Source: Pomphorhynchus laevis
Lineage: Eukaryota > Acanthocephala > Palaeacanthocephala > Echinorhynchida > Pomphorhynchidae
Length of the DNA: 64,000 nt
Reading direction: 5' to 3'
Assembly: GCA_012934845.2 (NCBI GenBank)
Contig: WNNJ02000336.1
Span: 153,831 to 217,830 of the forward strand
A program made the position numbers and the translations under genes. The notes beneath the pieces are model-generated. The model saw nothing but the letters and a program-made list of their open reading frames with translations, ran no database searches and was not told where the DNA came from. Shown here one piece after another: positions 54,101 to 57,760 of this stretch (position 1 is its first letter; each line of letters opens with the position of its first letter).

Positions 54101-54225
54101 CCAAATTGCGTGACGTTTGTATTTTGTGTATAGTCCGACGAAAAGGCTATCAACCGACATTCGATGAAGACCGGTTACGACTGCCACCTTCGGAGATATC
54201 AAGAAATACGAAAGCTGTTACCTAA
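15027..54225 (+). CDS. FHOD: FHOD-family formin (actin nucleator), complete, 24 coding exons
   Basis: Formins of the FHOD group nucleate, elongate or bundle actin filaments as FH2 dimers and are autoinhibited by contact between the N-terminal regulatory domain and the C-terminal DAD. All parts are visible. The N-terminal FHOD domain is at about residues 1-325 ([43 protein letters not shown]); a charged linker follows to about 635; the FH1 at 638-680 has several proline runs ([16 protein letters not shown]); the FH2 covers about 710-1132 ([34 protein letters not shown]-type IADFALEY); the DAD-like tail at about 1214-1260 reads [11 protein letters not shown] followed by basic residues. The exon lengths sum to 3834 nt including the stop, and every split codon closes in frame. 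Length (1277 aa) matches animal FHOD proteins. Introns range from 42 bp to about 4 kb. I see no disabling change. Assignment to FHOD rather than DIA, DAAM or FMNL rests on the N-terminal and DAD matches. Confidence 0.95.
15837..16060 (-). repeat. three tandem tRNA-T-arm-like units, about 70 bp each
   Basis: Three units each contain, on the minus strand, a T-arm-like sequence; the last two read ACGAGTTCGATTCTTGT, a 5-bp stem (ACGAG with CTTGT) closed by a 7-base loop that includes TTCGA, the pol III B box. The first unit is more decayed. The shared tail on the plus strand reads TTTTTTGTAAATATG-like. This looks like a tRNA-derived SINE 3' unit amplified in tandem. Confidence 0.5.
16024..16093 (-). 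tRNA. tRNA-like sequence (probably SINE-derived or pseudo-tRNA)
   Basis: On the minus strand a weak A box (TATGCCAGTGG) lies about 45 bases before a perfect T-arm (ACGAG-TTCGATT-CTTGT), followed by CGATACCAT. I could not form a convincing anticodon stem or a closed acceptor stem, so a functional tRNA is unlikely. Confidence 0.3.
16838..17145 (+). pseudogene. possible retrocopy or gene fragment, family unknown
   Basis: An 88-codon plus-strand frame (ending DNNCRK at 17104) has protein-like composition ([29 protein letters not shown]). From about 17033 the reading continues better in another frame ([19 protein letters not shown], stop near 17120), and an AATAAA follows. One frameshift in an otherwise coding-looking stretch without splice sites suggests a processed copy of an unknown gene. 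Confidence 0.25.
17275..17344 (-). mobile_element. isolated PLE structured core, decayed
   Basis: Minus-strand phrases GCTGCTATGTTG, GAGGAATAGGAACCGAAACC and a TTCATCTTGATGAT segment match the core seen in the PLE tails, with several substitutions in the helices. No coding part is attached. Confidence 0.6.
17806..17915 (+). CDS. FHOD: FHOD exon 2
   Basis: [20 protein letters not shown] through EIEKFYDG. Aligns with the FHOD segment LDDCTLQL. Ends in phase 2 at a GTATAC donor. Confidence 0.92.
18545..19330 (+). mobile_element. Penelope-like element 3' fragment (RT C-terminus and tail)
   Basis: The C-terminal RT peptide is readable at 18813-19010 ([20 protein letters not shown], then [17 protein letters not shown]), matching the longer copies at 28900-29090. 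Downstream comes the 3' UTR and a divergent core (AGACGAAACCTAATAAG near 19162). The region 19018-19330 is repeated almost exactly at 20808-21119. Confidence 0.85.
19411..19482 (+). ncRNA. hammerhead-box repeat, copy A (permuted order)
   Basis: Contains CGAAAC (19418-19423), CTGATGAG (19445-19452) and GTC (19475-19477). CCCTA directly before the CTGATGAG pairs with TAGGG directly after GTC (helix I); segments after CGAAAC and before GTC pair over about 11 bp (helix III); ATTGCTG and CGACAGT form helix II with one mismatch. Strand order is not that of a known hammerhead. Function is inferred only from the motif fit. Confidence 0.4.
19611..19682 (+). ncRNA. hammerhead-box repeat, copy B (permuted order)
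   Basis: Same layout as copy A, exactly 200 bp downstream. CGAAAC at 19617-19622, CTAATGAG at 19645-19652 and GTC at 19675-19677. Helix I is TTCTA with TAGAA, helix II GGCAAC with GTTGCC, helix III GACCAGTGAGTAC with GTACTCATTGGTTGT (continuous pairing including G-U). The CTAATGA box differs from the hammerhead consensus by one base, so this copy is probably inactive even if the family is real. Confidence 0.4.
19813..20431. mobile_element. foldback/MITE-like element with about 190-bp inverted arms
   Basis: The left arm (19813-20005) and right arm (20246-20431) are imperfect reverse complements: both carry GACCACATTCGGGGATC, the block ending CCGAATGTGG, and GGCGTGTAGGAT..AGAGATTCCAT. Each arm contains its own hairpin (CCACATTCGG against CCGAATGTGG). 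The centre (20006-20245) has no ORF and includes GTTTCGGACCTTTCGATAG. No transposase is encoded, so it would be non-autonomous. Confidence 0.75.
20806..21120 (+). mobile_element. second copy of the PLE 3' end
   Basis: Nearly identical to 19018-19330 over about 310 bp, from AAATTTAAGCT through GATCCTGAAAAGACGTTGTT. It carries no RT coding sequence. The very low divergence implies a recent segmental copy. Confidence 0.85.
21317..21375 (+). CDS. FHOD: FHOD exon 3
   Basis: Reads [19 protein letters not shown], aligned with the SIILRTQLSVRV part of FHOD proteins. Starts by completing a GGA codon and ends in phase 1 at GTAAGT. Confidence 0.9.
21426..21502 (+). CDS. FHOD: FHOD exon 4
   Basis: [14 protein letters not shown] through WLKHMFT, corresponding to the RDLRRALFSLKQIFQ region of FHOD. 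Separated from exon 3 by a 50-bp intron. Ends in phase 0. Confidence 0.9.
21503..23505. other. intron 4, no recognised element
   Basis: AT-rich. The phrase TGTGTTAGTAGACATTGTAA near 22008 recurs in altered form near 22525 and 30468, so a short dispersed repeat is present. The overlapping frames on both strands at 22719-22946 resemble no protein. Confidence 0.5.
23506..23608 (+). CDS. FHOD: FHOD exon 5
   Basis: [20 protein letters not shown] through RPQILR, matching DDKDLVHEFVVAEGL of FHOD. Ends in phase 1 at GTAATT. Confidence 0.92.
23609..25691. other. intron 5 with one RT fragment
   Basis: Mostly AT-rich. Contains a degraded reverse-transcriptase piece at 24655-25010 and the left member of a distant inverted-repeat pair at 25570-25640. 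Confidence 0.5.
24655..25010 (+). mobile_element. degraded reverse-transcriptase fragment, Penelope-like type
   Basis: In shifting frames one reads [16 protein letters not shown] (24666 on) and then [19 protein letters not shown] (about 24764-24820). The pairing of a GxPxGxPxxP motif with a YVDD box is typical of Penelope-type RTs, but the sequence differs from the other PLEs here (which have YIDD), so it is a separate, older family. Confidence 0.55.
25692..25786 (+). CDS. FHOD: FHOD exon 6
   Basis: [14 protein letters not shown] through WLYSILETP. One of the clearest FHOD matches (IMLYVDGMNGV..IQWLYTL). Ends in phase 0 at GTAGGA. Confidence 0.95.
25847..25958 (+). CDS. FHOD: FHOD exon 7
   Basis: [20 protein letters not shown] through HLIDRHDG, equivalent to KTALKLLLVFVEYSESNAP. 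Follows a 60-bp intron and ends in phase 1. Confidence 0.95.
26095..26580 (+). mobile_element. PLE 3' fragment with structured core
   Basis: Begins inside the RT C-terminus ([15 protein letters not shown] near 26106), then 3' UTR and core (CTGCTATGTTGG near 26385, ACCGAAACCTGAAAACATA near 26411, TTTCTCCTGATGAC near 26433) and the AGTCAATTTATAAAAATTGA tail. The core helices carry several substitutions. Confidence 0.8.
26640..27310 (+). mobile_element. PLE partial copy lying head-to-tail before the longer copy
   Basis: Starts in the RT around the catalytic box (here YTDD, near 26725) and runs through the C-terminus (26941-27147, [20 protein letters not shown]) to a 3' end that stops at the same GTATTTGGTACAA point as the longer copy downstream (about 27265 versus 29215). 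This head-to-tail arrangement is what PLEs call a pseudo-LTR. Confidence 0.8.
27350..29290 (+). mobile_element. Naiad-type Penelope-like element, endonuclease missing, RT largely preserved
   Basis: Opens with the linker region bearing a CxC motif (METECNCKS, near 27470-27500), then the RT. One frame is at 27749-28354 ([52 protein letters not shown]), another at 28462-29166 ([25 protein letters not shown], then the C-terminal RT extension). The two aspartates of the YIDD box are intact. The upstream GIY-YIG endonuclease seen in the minus-strand copy is absent, and the frame is interrupted between the two RT parts, so the copy is not autonomous. Over the shared part it is very close to the copy at 48650-51000, implying recent activity in this genome. 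Confidence 0.88.
29808..29896 (+). CDS. FHOD: FHOD exon 8
   Basis: [20 protein letters not shown] through MALINR, equivalent to PWSNIMEILEEKDGVDTELL in FHOD. Completes a GGT codon and ends in phase 0. Confidence 0.9.
29998..30066. repeat. long hairpin, 32-bp arms, 5-base loop
   Basis: Arms beginning TGATTAGGCATAAG and ending TTATGCCTAATCA pair with one mismatch; the stem centre reads TTATCCACACGAGAA. No gene is inside. It could be a very small inverted-repeat transposon remnant. Confidence 0.8.
31350..31425 (-). repeat. right member of a distant inverted-repeat pair
   Basis: CCGTTTAGATTTTATTATTT and TATCTTCTTAAGAT here are the reverse complement of AAGAAGATAAGATAATAAAA and TCTAAACGG at 25590-25620, about 75 bp at roughly four-fifths identity by eye. 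Between them lie 5.7 kb of introns, exons 6-8 and PLEs. Confidence 0.55.
31672..31836 (+). CDS. FHOD: FHOD exon 9
   Basis: [20 protein letters not shown] through [11 protein letters not shown]. The PDQDTFYDV signature of FHOD is intact. Exactly 55 codons, phase 0 at both ends. Confidence 0.95.
31891..31955 (+). CDS. FHOD: FHOD exon 10
   Basis: [20 protein letters not shown] followed by IR, after a 54-bp intron; ends in phase 2. It continues the FHOD domain into the linker. Confidence 0.85.
31998..32108 (+). CDS. FHOD: FHOD exon 11
   Basis: [20 protein letters not shown], then [17 protein letters not shown]. Basic and serine-rich, as in the FHOD linker. The donor used here, GTTTGT at 32109, is the one that keeps exon 12 open; a GTATGA four bases later would lead to an immediate stop. 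Confidence 0.75.
32152..32342 (+). CDS. FHOD: FHOD exon 12
   Basis: [20 protein letters not shown] through [11 protein letters not shown], a low-complexity linker rich in serine and arginine. Begins by completing an AAT codon and ends in phase 1 at GTAATT. Confidence 0.8.
32343..33099. repeat. intron 12 with a 150-bp direct duplication
   Basis: The phrase TTTCACCATAACTTACGCTG appears near 32349 and 32499, followed in both by TATATATAAGCATCTTTCTA and, further on, TTTTGTCACGGTCACTTT-like text, so a unit of about 150 bp is duplicated with small indels. The open frames crossing it look accidental. Confidence 0.65.
33100..34073 (+). CDS. FHOD: FHOD exon 13 (linker end, FH1, start of FH2)
   Basis: The largest exon, 974 nt. 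An alanine/serine/lysine-rich linker ([15 protein letters not shown]) is followed by an acidic patch (SDDDDSYQD) and the FH1 with proline runs ([33 protein letters not shown]) that would bind profilin-actin. The FH2 then begins, with [15 protein letters not shown] and [11 protein letters not shown]. Ends in phase 0. Confidence 0.95.
35230..35335 (+). pseudogene. decayed partial copy of FHOD exon 15
   Basis: TTAATATCTAGTAGAAATC, GAAGTAAAAAAGAGTTGACA and GTTGATACAAAACGATTGAA match TCTAGTAGAAATCCAGTGAA, GCAAAAAAGGAGTTGACGGT and TCTTGATACGAAACGGTCAA at 37171-37230. It includes the intron end and the first part of the exon, but is no longer open in frame. Confidence 0.7.
35787..35927 (+). CDS. small ORF, 46 aa, possible N-myristoylated peptide or gene fragment
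   Basis: [14 protein letters not shown] at the start fits the N-myristoylation rule (Gly2, Ser6), followed by a proline- and arginine-rich stretch ([14 protein letters not shown]) and a TAG. The stretch is much richer in GC than the intron around it. An acceptor-like TTTAG lies four bases before the ATG. I do not recognise the family. It may be the first exon of a captured gene, a retrocopy fragment or part of a transposon. Confidence 0.3.
   Translation: MGNVLSSVASKSGGVTPPNRRTDSPHEPGRLTIEASRPNQPISQRP
36427..36505 (+). CDS. FHOD: FHOD exon 14
   Basis: [20 protein letters not shown] through DYD, phase 0 to phase 1, using a GTGAGG donor. It lies between the FEVK and LDTKR parts of FH2, the stretch that varies most among FHOD proteins. 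The call rests on splice sites and phase agreement more than on similarity. Confidence 0.7.
36590..36800 (+). mobile_element. PLE core fragment, decayed
   Basis: GCATGTATTTAATCTCTCTG, CTATGTTGTGTCTAAGAATA and AGAAACTTGATAGCATAG follow the core order of other PLE tails; the last part reads ATTCTTCCTGATTACC. The helix I partners are AAGAAT and ATTCTT, changed on both sides relative to other copies. Confidence 0.6.
37192..37331 (+). CDS. FHOD: FHOD exon 15
   Basis: [20 protein letters not shown] through NIKRDGIE. This is the formin FH2 signature (LDxKRxNAINI). Starts after GTGAAG by completing an ACA codon and ends in phase 0. Confidence 0.93.
37381..37563 (+). CDS. FHOD: FHOD exon 16
   Basis: [20 protein letters not shown] through GSDFHSVIS. 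Equivalent to ILTMIPTDEEKQKIQEA and the PLGSAEQFLLTLSSI core of FH2. Preceded by a 49-bp intron; phase 0 at both ends. Confidence 0.95.
38040..38140 (+). mobile_element. PLE core fragment
   Basis: GCATGTATTTAACCCCGCTG, CTATGTTGGGTCTAATAACA and a ACCTGATAACATAGCAAG phrase match the first two thirds of the core; the sequence then departs at about 38135. Confidence 0.65.
38228..38890 (+). repeat. tandem repeat (two units, about 370 bp apart) with hammerhead-like boxes
   Basis: Unit 1 starts GGTAGGTTTTCAAATTGATG (38248), unit 2 GGTAGGTTTTCAAAATGAGG (38626); both contain AGACGAGTCGAGTG, GGATCAGTA and CTGATGAGGTC (38450 and 38796), followed by GATGTAGCG or GAAATGTAGCG. The order CTGATGAG..GAAATG is that of a normal hammerhead ribozyme, as in schistosome Sm-alpha repeats, but stem II is weak, so both look decayed. 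Confidence 0.6.
39647..39766 (+). CDS. FHOD: FHOD exon 17
   Basis: Exactly 40 codons, [20 protein letters not shown] through [12 protein letters not shown]. Matches LLDLKEGIDQLENNKTL and LLAIGNFLNG of FH2. Phase 0 at both ends. Confidence 0.95.
41033..41380. repeat. duplicated segment shared with 44737-45073
   Basis: From ATTGTACTGCTCATCATACT through CATATATCAACTACCACAAT to TATCATATAAAATAATAACA, the text is nearly the same in both introns and leads in both into the first satellite unit. No ORF is present. Confidence 0.85.
41369..42240. repeat. 174-bp satellite, five tandem units, hairpin-rich
   Basis: ATACCACACG begins at 41381, 41555, 41729, 41903 and 42077, a constant 174-bp period, and the first four units are practically identical. 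Each unit has three small palindromes: ATACCACA with TGTGGTAT, AACATCT with AGATGTT, and AAATGT with ACATTT. The last unit is slightly diverged at its end. No coding potential. Confidence 0.95.
42802..42913 (+). pseudogene. partial copy of FHOD exon 18
   Basis: Begins AAAAGTCACTGAAGTACGTG and follows exon 18 for about 112 bp with only a handful of differences, ending after GACTTGTATTATGAAATACTG where exon 18 has GACTTGCATTCTGAAATACC. It lacks the start and end of the exon, has no matching acceptor, and runs into a stop (TGA, near 42918). Confidence 0.9.
43164..43322 (+). CDS. FHOD: FHOD exon 18
   Basis: 53 codons, [20 protein letters not shown] through [11 protein letters not shown]. Corresponds to AKAFELSYLEKVPEVKDT of FH2, then VATYVAQNF for VCTMVVENF. 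Phase 0 at both ends. Confidence 0.95.
44281..44393. repeat. hairpin with about 52-bp imperfect arms
   Basis: AATGGAAAAGAATATTAAAT and TTTATTGACTACTTTCGG on the left face AAATAGTCAATAAATTTTT and ATTCTTTTCCTATT on the right. No ORF. It resembles a small foldback element. Confidence 0.8.
44608..45336. mobile_element. non-autonomous DNA element with about 80-bp terminal inverted repeats, TA target site
   Basis: The termini TTACAAGAAGGCGATGAAAC and GTTTCATCGCCTCCTTGTAA are inverted and continue through AATATTTATTTGATTACAAA and CGGCACGTCATCTTCAGGGT. A TA dinucleotide flanks both ends, as expected of a Tc1/mariner-type target. The inside holds the duplicated segment 44737-45073 plus part of one satellite unit. 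No transposase frame is present. Confidence 0.8.
46530..46860 (+). mobile_element. PLE 3' tail with the best-preserved structured core
   Basis: GAGGAAATACGTCATTAGCG leads into the core (46568-46638: GGCCCC, then GGGTCGAGGAATAGGGGCC, GAAACCTGATTACATAG and TTCCTCATGATGACC) and the tail phrases TTATTTATTAGTCAATTC, GACTTTTATTGACTTTT. No coding part. The tail continues into AT-rich DNA. Confidence 0.8.
46568..46638 (+). ncRNA. candidate structured RNA (permuted hammerhead-like core of PLE tail)
   Basis: Boxes GTC and GAAAC are intact; the third box reads ATGATGA here against CTGATGA in most copies. Helix I is GAGGAA with TTCCTC, adjacent to GTC and to the third box. Helix III is CTGGTATGTT with TACATAGTAG, adjacent to GTC and GAAAC. 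GGCCCC with GGGGCC adds a pseudoknot. Equivalent cores lie at 3748-3815, 17275-17344, 47967-48037 and 53080-53143 (minus) and 11685-11747 and 26379-26447 (plus). Confidence 0.4.
46950..47077 (+). CDS. FHOD: FHOD exon 19
   Basis: [20 protein letters not shown] through KKYVMCPR. Matches VDFDQLQDNLCQMERRCK of FH2. The GTAAGT donor at 47078 is stronger than the GTAATG at 47061 and is the one that keeps the phase of exon 20. Confidence 0.9.
47129..47203 (+). CDS. FHOD: FHOD exon 20
   Basis: [20 protein letters not shown], then ITTK, equivalent to SEFLKDCAERIIILKIVHRR of FH2. Follows a 51-bp intron; ends in phase 2 and joins exon 21 to make a CGG codon. Confidence 0.9.
47745..48475 (-). mobile_element. 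PLE 3' segment with core and complete tail
   Basis: Minus-strand order: RT C-terminus (48446-48105, [20 protein letters not shown] on to [14 protein letters not shown]), 3' UTR, core (48037-47967) with GGGTAGAGGAGTTAGGAGCC and CTGATGA intact, AGTCAATTCATTAAAATGAC tail, and the outer motif ACGTAGACTCAGTTAGCTGA at about 47748-47767. It repeats part of the RT carried by the neighbouring copy, so it is a separate insertion unit. Confidence 0.88.
48649..51000 (-). mobile_element. Naiad-type Penelope-like element with N-terminal GIY-YIG endonuclease
   Basis: Read on the minus strand the endonuclease comes first (about 50990-50421): [20 protein letters not shown], then [12 protein letters not shown] and [17 protein letters not shown], the GIY-YIG fold with its Cys/His residues (CTC, then His in RQH, FHKHMRL and IGHD). 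Next is the linker with ETECDCKSL (near 50120-50080), the CxC motif of N-terminal-endonuclease PLEs. The RT follows: [14 protein letters not shown] (49700), [18 protein letters not shown] (49240), [16 protein letters not shown] (48985) and YIDDICVFN (48860). Some frames are broken, so the copy is not active as it stands, but its closeness to the copy at 27350-29290 shows recent spread. A GC-richer insert of about 57 bp sits at 49957-50013. Confidence 0.9.
51275..51467 (+). CDS. FHOD: FHOD exon 21 (end of FH2)
   Basis: [20 protein letters not shown], then [20 protein letters not shown] and [15 protein letters not shown]. Corresponds to RFHSFLLFMG..VNINKFCRIISEFALEY and the basic post-FH2 helix. 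Ends in phase 0. Confidence 0.93.
51526..51712 (+). CDS. FHOD: FHOD exon 22
   Basis: [20 protein letters not shown], a serine-rich stretch, then [20 protein letters not shown]. It fits the variable region between FH2 and DAD. Follows a 58-bp intron; ends in phase 1. Confidence 0.88.
52648..52755. repeat. 54-bp tandem duplication
   Basis: TTTTGGTCATACGTTTTTCA and AAAAGGTCGCTGAATTGG occur twice in immediate succession with one base difference (GGCCGAAAGG against GGCTGAAAGG). Confidence 0.85.
52855..53150 (-). mobile_element. PLE 3' tail with core
   Basis: Plus-strand reading: outer motif AGCTAACTGATTCTACGTAT, AT-rich filler, TTTTTATGAATTGACTAATA, then the core reversed (TCATCAGTAGGAACTGCTAA, TTATCAGGTTTCGGCCCCTA, CTCCTCTACTCAGCATAG). 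No coding part. Confidence 0.8.
53118..53427. repeat. tandem duplication, about 150-bp unit
   Basis: AAGTTTTAATTTCTTATCTC through TTCGATAAACGTACCG is present at 53155-53251 and again at 53322-53413, nearly unchanged. Each unit starts with a remnant of the PLE core (CATAGTAGCTCATCA and CATAATAGCTCATCA). Confidence 0.85.
53520..53678 (+). CDS. FHOD: FHOD exon 23 (DAD)
   Basis: [20 protein letters not shown], then [20 protein letters not shown] and a basic stretch [22 protein letters not shown] aligns with DEIMDRIVKSA, the autoregulatory core of FHOD proteins. Ends in phase 1 at GTAAGT. Confidence 0.93.
54134..54225 (+). CDS. FHOD: FHOD exon 24 (terminal)
   Basis: [20 protein letters not shown], then ISRNTKAVT and TAA at 54223-54225. 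RRKGYQ and the following acidic/leucine residues match the RRTLKSGLTPEEARAL end of FHOD. Confidence 0.9.
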
Positions 54226-55029
54226 GAATACAATTTTTATGTGACGTAGGCTGCATTTGTGAATTCAATAATTTTTGTTTTCTGATGTAATGTAAAACAT
54301 TAGTTGTTTTTTGAGTACAAACACGAAGAAATCATTTTCTAAGTTTATTTCAAATGGATCCAACACGTGGTTATAAGATCCAACATTTGCTATACTTAAT
54401 ATTTAATCAAAATTTTGCTTATCTTCAGGATAAGGGACTACATGTGAGAAAATTTACAAATCACTTTTTGAAATATGAATTAAATGACGCTAGCTACTGC
54501 TTACATTATCTGGCGTTTTGGCGATTAAAAATTTTAGATATCGAATTATTAAAATTGAGTCATTTTTTGATCAGAAAAAAACAAAGAACAGTATACTTTT
54601 GGAACCTCATCAATAAACACTAATTTATTTTGATATTTTACTAGCTGCTACCAGCACAATCAGAGACAAAGTGTGCACTTTCTGAGCAAATATAAGTAAT
54701 ATATTTTGAAATATTGCAAATCTAAAAATATTAAAAAATTTATTGCTTAAAAATATATTTTGTTCTATTAAAATATTCTTGAATACAAAAATTGTTTATA
54801 TTGAAAATTATTAAATCAAATTAATTTTATTAATTTTATTTTATTGATCATGATTTTTTTATTGAAAATTTAAATCCTTCTCACTTGTGAATTTTAAATT
54901 TGATATAAGAAATCCTTGTCACATTTGTGAACTTATTTGACTCTGTTATTGTAATTGTTTAACGAGGAATCCGATACAATAACATTTTTCACGACATAAA
55001 AAAGTTTGTAATATAACATACAATTAATA
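54226..55029 (+). terminator. 3' UTR region with candidate poly(A) signals
   Basis: AT-rich and without a supported gene. An AATAAA lies at 54612-54617, about 390 bp after the formin stop, and is the first clear hexamer; which site is used cannot be told. The 89-aa frame at 54354-54623 looks accidental. Confidence 0.4.
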
Positions 55030-57760
55030 TTTAAACACAAAAAGCGTTGGAAAAGAAGAAACCGCAACAATATTTCACGTAAATTACATGTATTATCTTA
55101 TGCCAGTTGATCGGCATTCTAAACGAGAGAATGAAGTCCCCAGCCTGGTCAGGAAAACAAATTATGAACGATCCGAGTATATTCGGGATGAGATTGTGTC
55201 GGAAAAAGGACAATGCAGCGTGTGTTGTCGATTTTACCGCTTAACTTCCAAAGGACGAATACGCCGGCATGGCCCATCTCCTGGCTGCCCCGGTTCTGAT
55301 CAAACGCCTACTTCCATAAATAATTCAGCAATATTTGATGATCAGGCTGACAACACACTTTCAAGAGAGCAATGGGAAAAACCTCGTTTATTAAGACGTT
55401 AGCAGTCCCGTTAGTGTGACGGATTCCCAGATCTGCCAGGCATCAGGTAGCTACAACTCTTTCGAGCATACTCTCTGATATTGCGAGGGACTGCTAGATG
55501 GAAGATGCTTGGATCAAACTATTGATGTTCGTAGGAAAGGTTATTAGCGTGCCTGTAATAATTGAGGGAAATGGCAATCACAGTTTGTATCATAAGATAA
55601 AATAGGCCTGTATTAAATTCGTTTATATGACATCCTGGTCAGTTGATGATGTTGCAGGGCGAAAGCGCGACAGACTCGGTAACTAAACTAAAGTAGACGG
55701 TCGCGATGCCTATAGAAATCTTTGTCACAGTTTCGGAAAAACTCGAAGATGGCGATGTTCACGGCGCAATCAGATGAGTGAGCAGCGATGACGAAATAAT
55801 GCAATTCGACGATCGAGTTTTGTCAGAACTAAGGTCAAAGCAACCAGCACGAACTAACCAATTAAGTGGGACAAATACGCAAATTTAAATTCACAGTATA
55901 CCACCTTGTGCCTTCCTTGACAAGCGATATTCTAGGTGACTTCGTGCTTCGACAATTTAGCGTTGAAATACCTCGAGGAGTTAAAGCTGTGACTCACGCG
56001 TCCAAATACTTCATCGCGAACGCCTTAGTTCCTGGAATTGCGCTTGTCAAGTTAGACTTTCATAACACGTTCAATACTGCCAATTGTGGCCACATGATTG
56101 AAATGGTTCGCAGGAAGCTACAAGCTTATCTGTCATTCGTCAACCTGTGCTACGGTGGTGATAGTCAACTTATTGCCGGTACATCAATAATTCCGTCAGC
56201 CGAAGGTGTTCAACAAGGGGACCCACTCGGTCTCATGCTTTTATCGCTTGCCGTAAATGAAGTTGTCAAACTCTGCCAGTCACCGTTTCGCGCATGGTAT
56301 CTCGACGAATGTATTTTCGGGATGACTCGAATACGATTTATTTGGATGCAGCTATCATAATCGATCAGGGGAGGAGAATTGGACTTCCATTAAATCCTCA
56401 AAAGTCGGAGTTAATAACCCGTGATCATAAGGATCAAATTCGATTGTTAAACTTGATTCCAGAATGCATTCTGACTGATCTCAACAACGCTGACATTTTG
56501 GGCACCCCAGTAGGAAGCGATTTGGCGGTCAATGAAATCGTGAATCAATGCGTATCGCTTCTCTAGAACACTGTCCAACGAATGGTCAAGCTATCTAAAC
56601 AGAATGCGTTGTTTCTGTTGGTATGTATCTTCAGCACACCAAAGATTTCTCATCTGCTACGCTGTGATCCTTGTTCCTCCTGCTCGTCATTTAAGCATTA
56701 CGACGAAATCCTAAAGTCCGCTTTGGCCAACATATTGAATTTACATCTGGATGATAAGGCATGGCGACAAGCAACTCTGTCGATTGACTTGGGTGGCTTA
56801 GGTTTACATTGCAGTGAAGTTATATCACTGCCGGCATATTTTTCCTCAATCGCAGGCACGTCGGTTCTAGTAAAGACGTTGACGGCACAAACCTTGAAGC
56901 AACAAGCGGAGTGGAATGCTAGGATTTCCAAAATGGCGTGCGCAGATGGGCGGTTGTGAGCGGGGAAGAGTTGCCAACGGAAAAACAAAAACGTTAGTCT
57001 CGTCCCATGCACATGATCGCTAGTAGTTCACTCTTGTTGGAAGCTGATTCTGCTAAATGTCGATCTAGACTGCCCGGAGCGGTATGCAGAGACTCTGGAG
57101 CTTTCCTGATAGAACTTCCAATCTCGGCGGTTGACACCAGATTGGACGGCGTATCCTTTACAATCGCTGGAGCCCTACGACTCGGCATCAAATTTAGCGG
57201 GGAATTCACATGTAAATGATGAAATACCAGCGACGCATCGGGCTTGCACGGTCTGGACTGTCGAACCAGCAAATCCCGGCACACTCGACACTCCGAGCTG
57301 AACCACATAATTCGAATTGCTTTGCATTCAGCGAAAATACCTTCTCGATTAGAGCCGGTCGGATTGTGTCGCAGCGATGACAAGCGACCGGATGGAGGCA
57401 CTTTGGTTCCTTGGAAAAACGGTAAAATACTAATTTGGGACGCCACCTTCATAAACCCTCTAGCGGCGAGTTACGAGGATAAAGCAGTCATCCGGACAGG
57501 TGAGGTGGCCGTTTTTGCAGAATGCAAGGAAAAGTACAACGATATTGATTATAGGATCTATACATTCGTTCCAGTAGCTGTTGAGTCCTTGGGTATCTTT
57601 AAGAAAACTTCGTATTTTATCGAAGAGATCGGAAAGATGATGTCCAGGACCACGGTAAAATTCGATCAACGGCTTTCCTCAGGCAGCGATTAATCGTAGC
57701 GGTTCAGCGAGGCAATGCCGCTTGTATATTCGAGTGCCTAAACGATCAATCAGTTACCGA
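55030..57760 (+). mobile_element. decayed R2/NeSL-group LINE with restriction-like endonuclease
   Basis: The N-terminal zinc finger is at 55196-55300 (CSVCCRFYRLTSKGRIRRHG, then CPGS). The RT follows at about 55866-56560 (VKLDFHNTFNTA, YGGDSQL, GVQQGDPLGLMLLSLAV, with a YLDE sequence near 56300 where YADD-type aspartates are expected). A C-terminal thumb/connector part (WRQATLSIDLGGLGLHCSEV) is at 56582-56959. The restriction-like endonuclease is at 57244-57690 (HGLDCRTSKSRHTRHSELNH, EPVGLCRSDDKRPDGGTL, VPWKNGKILIWDATFINPLA). KRPDG and the WD pair are the family's catalytic landmarks. Frames are broken several times. The element is clearly richer in GC than the DNA to its left. Confidence 0.9.

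Noticed and set aside
56698-57452. Two antisense frames of 104 and 152 aa
   Set aside because: They lie opposite the coding strand of the R2/NeSL-type LINE, whose plus-strand motifs are clear.
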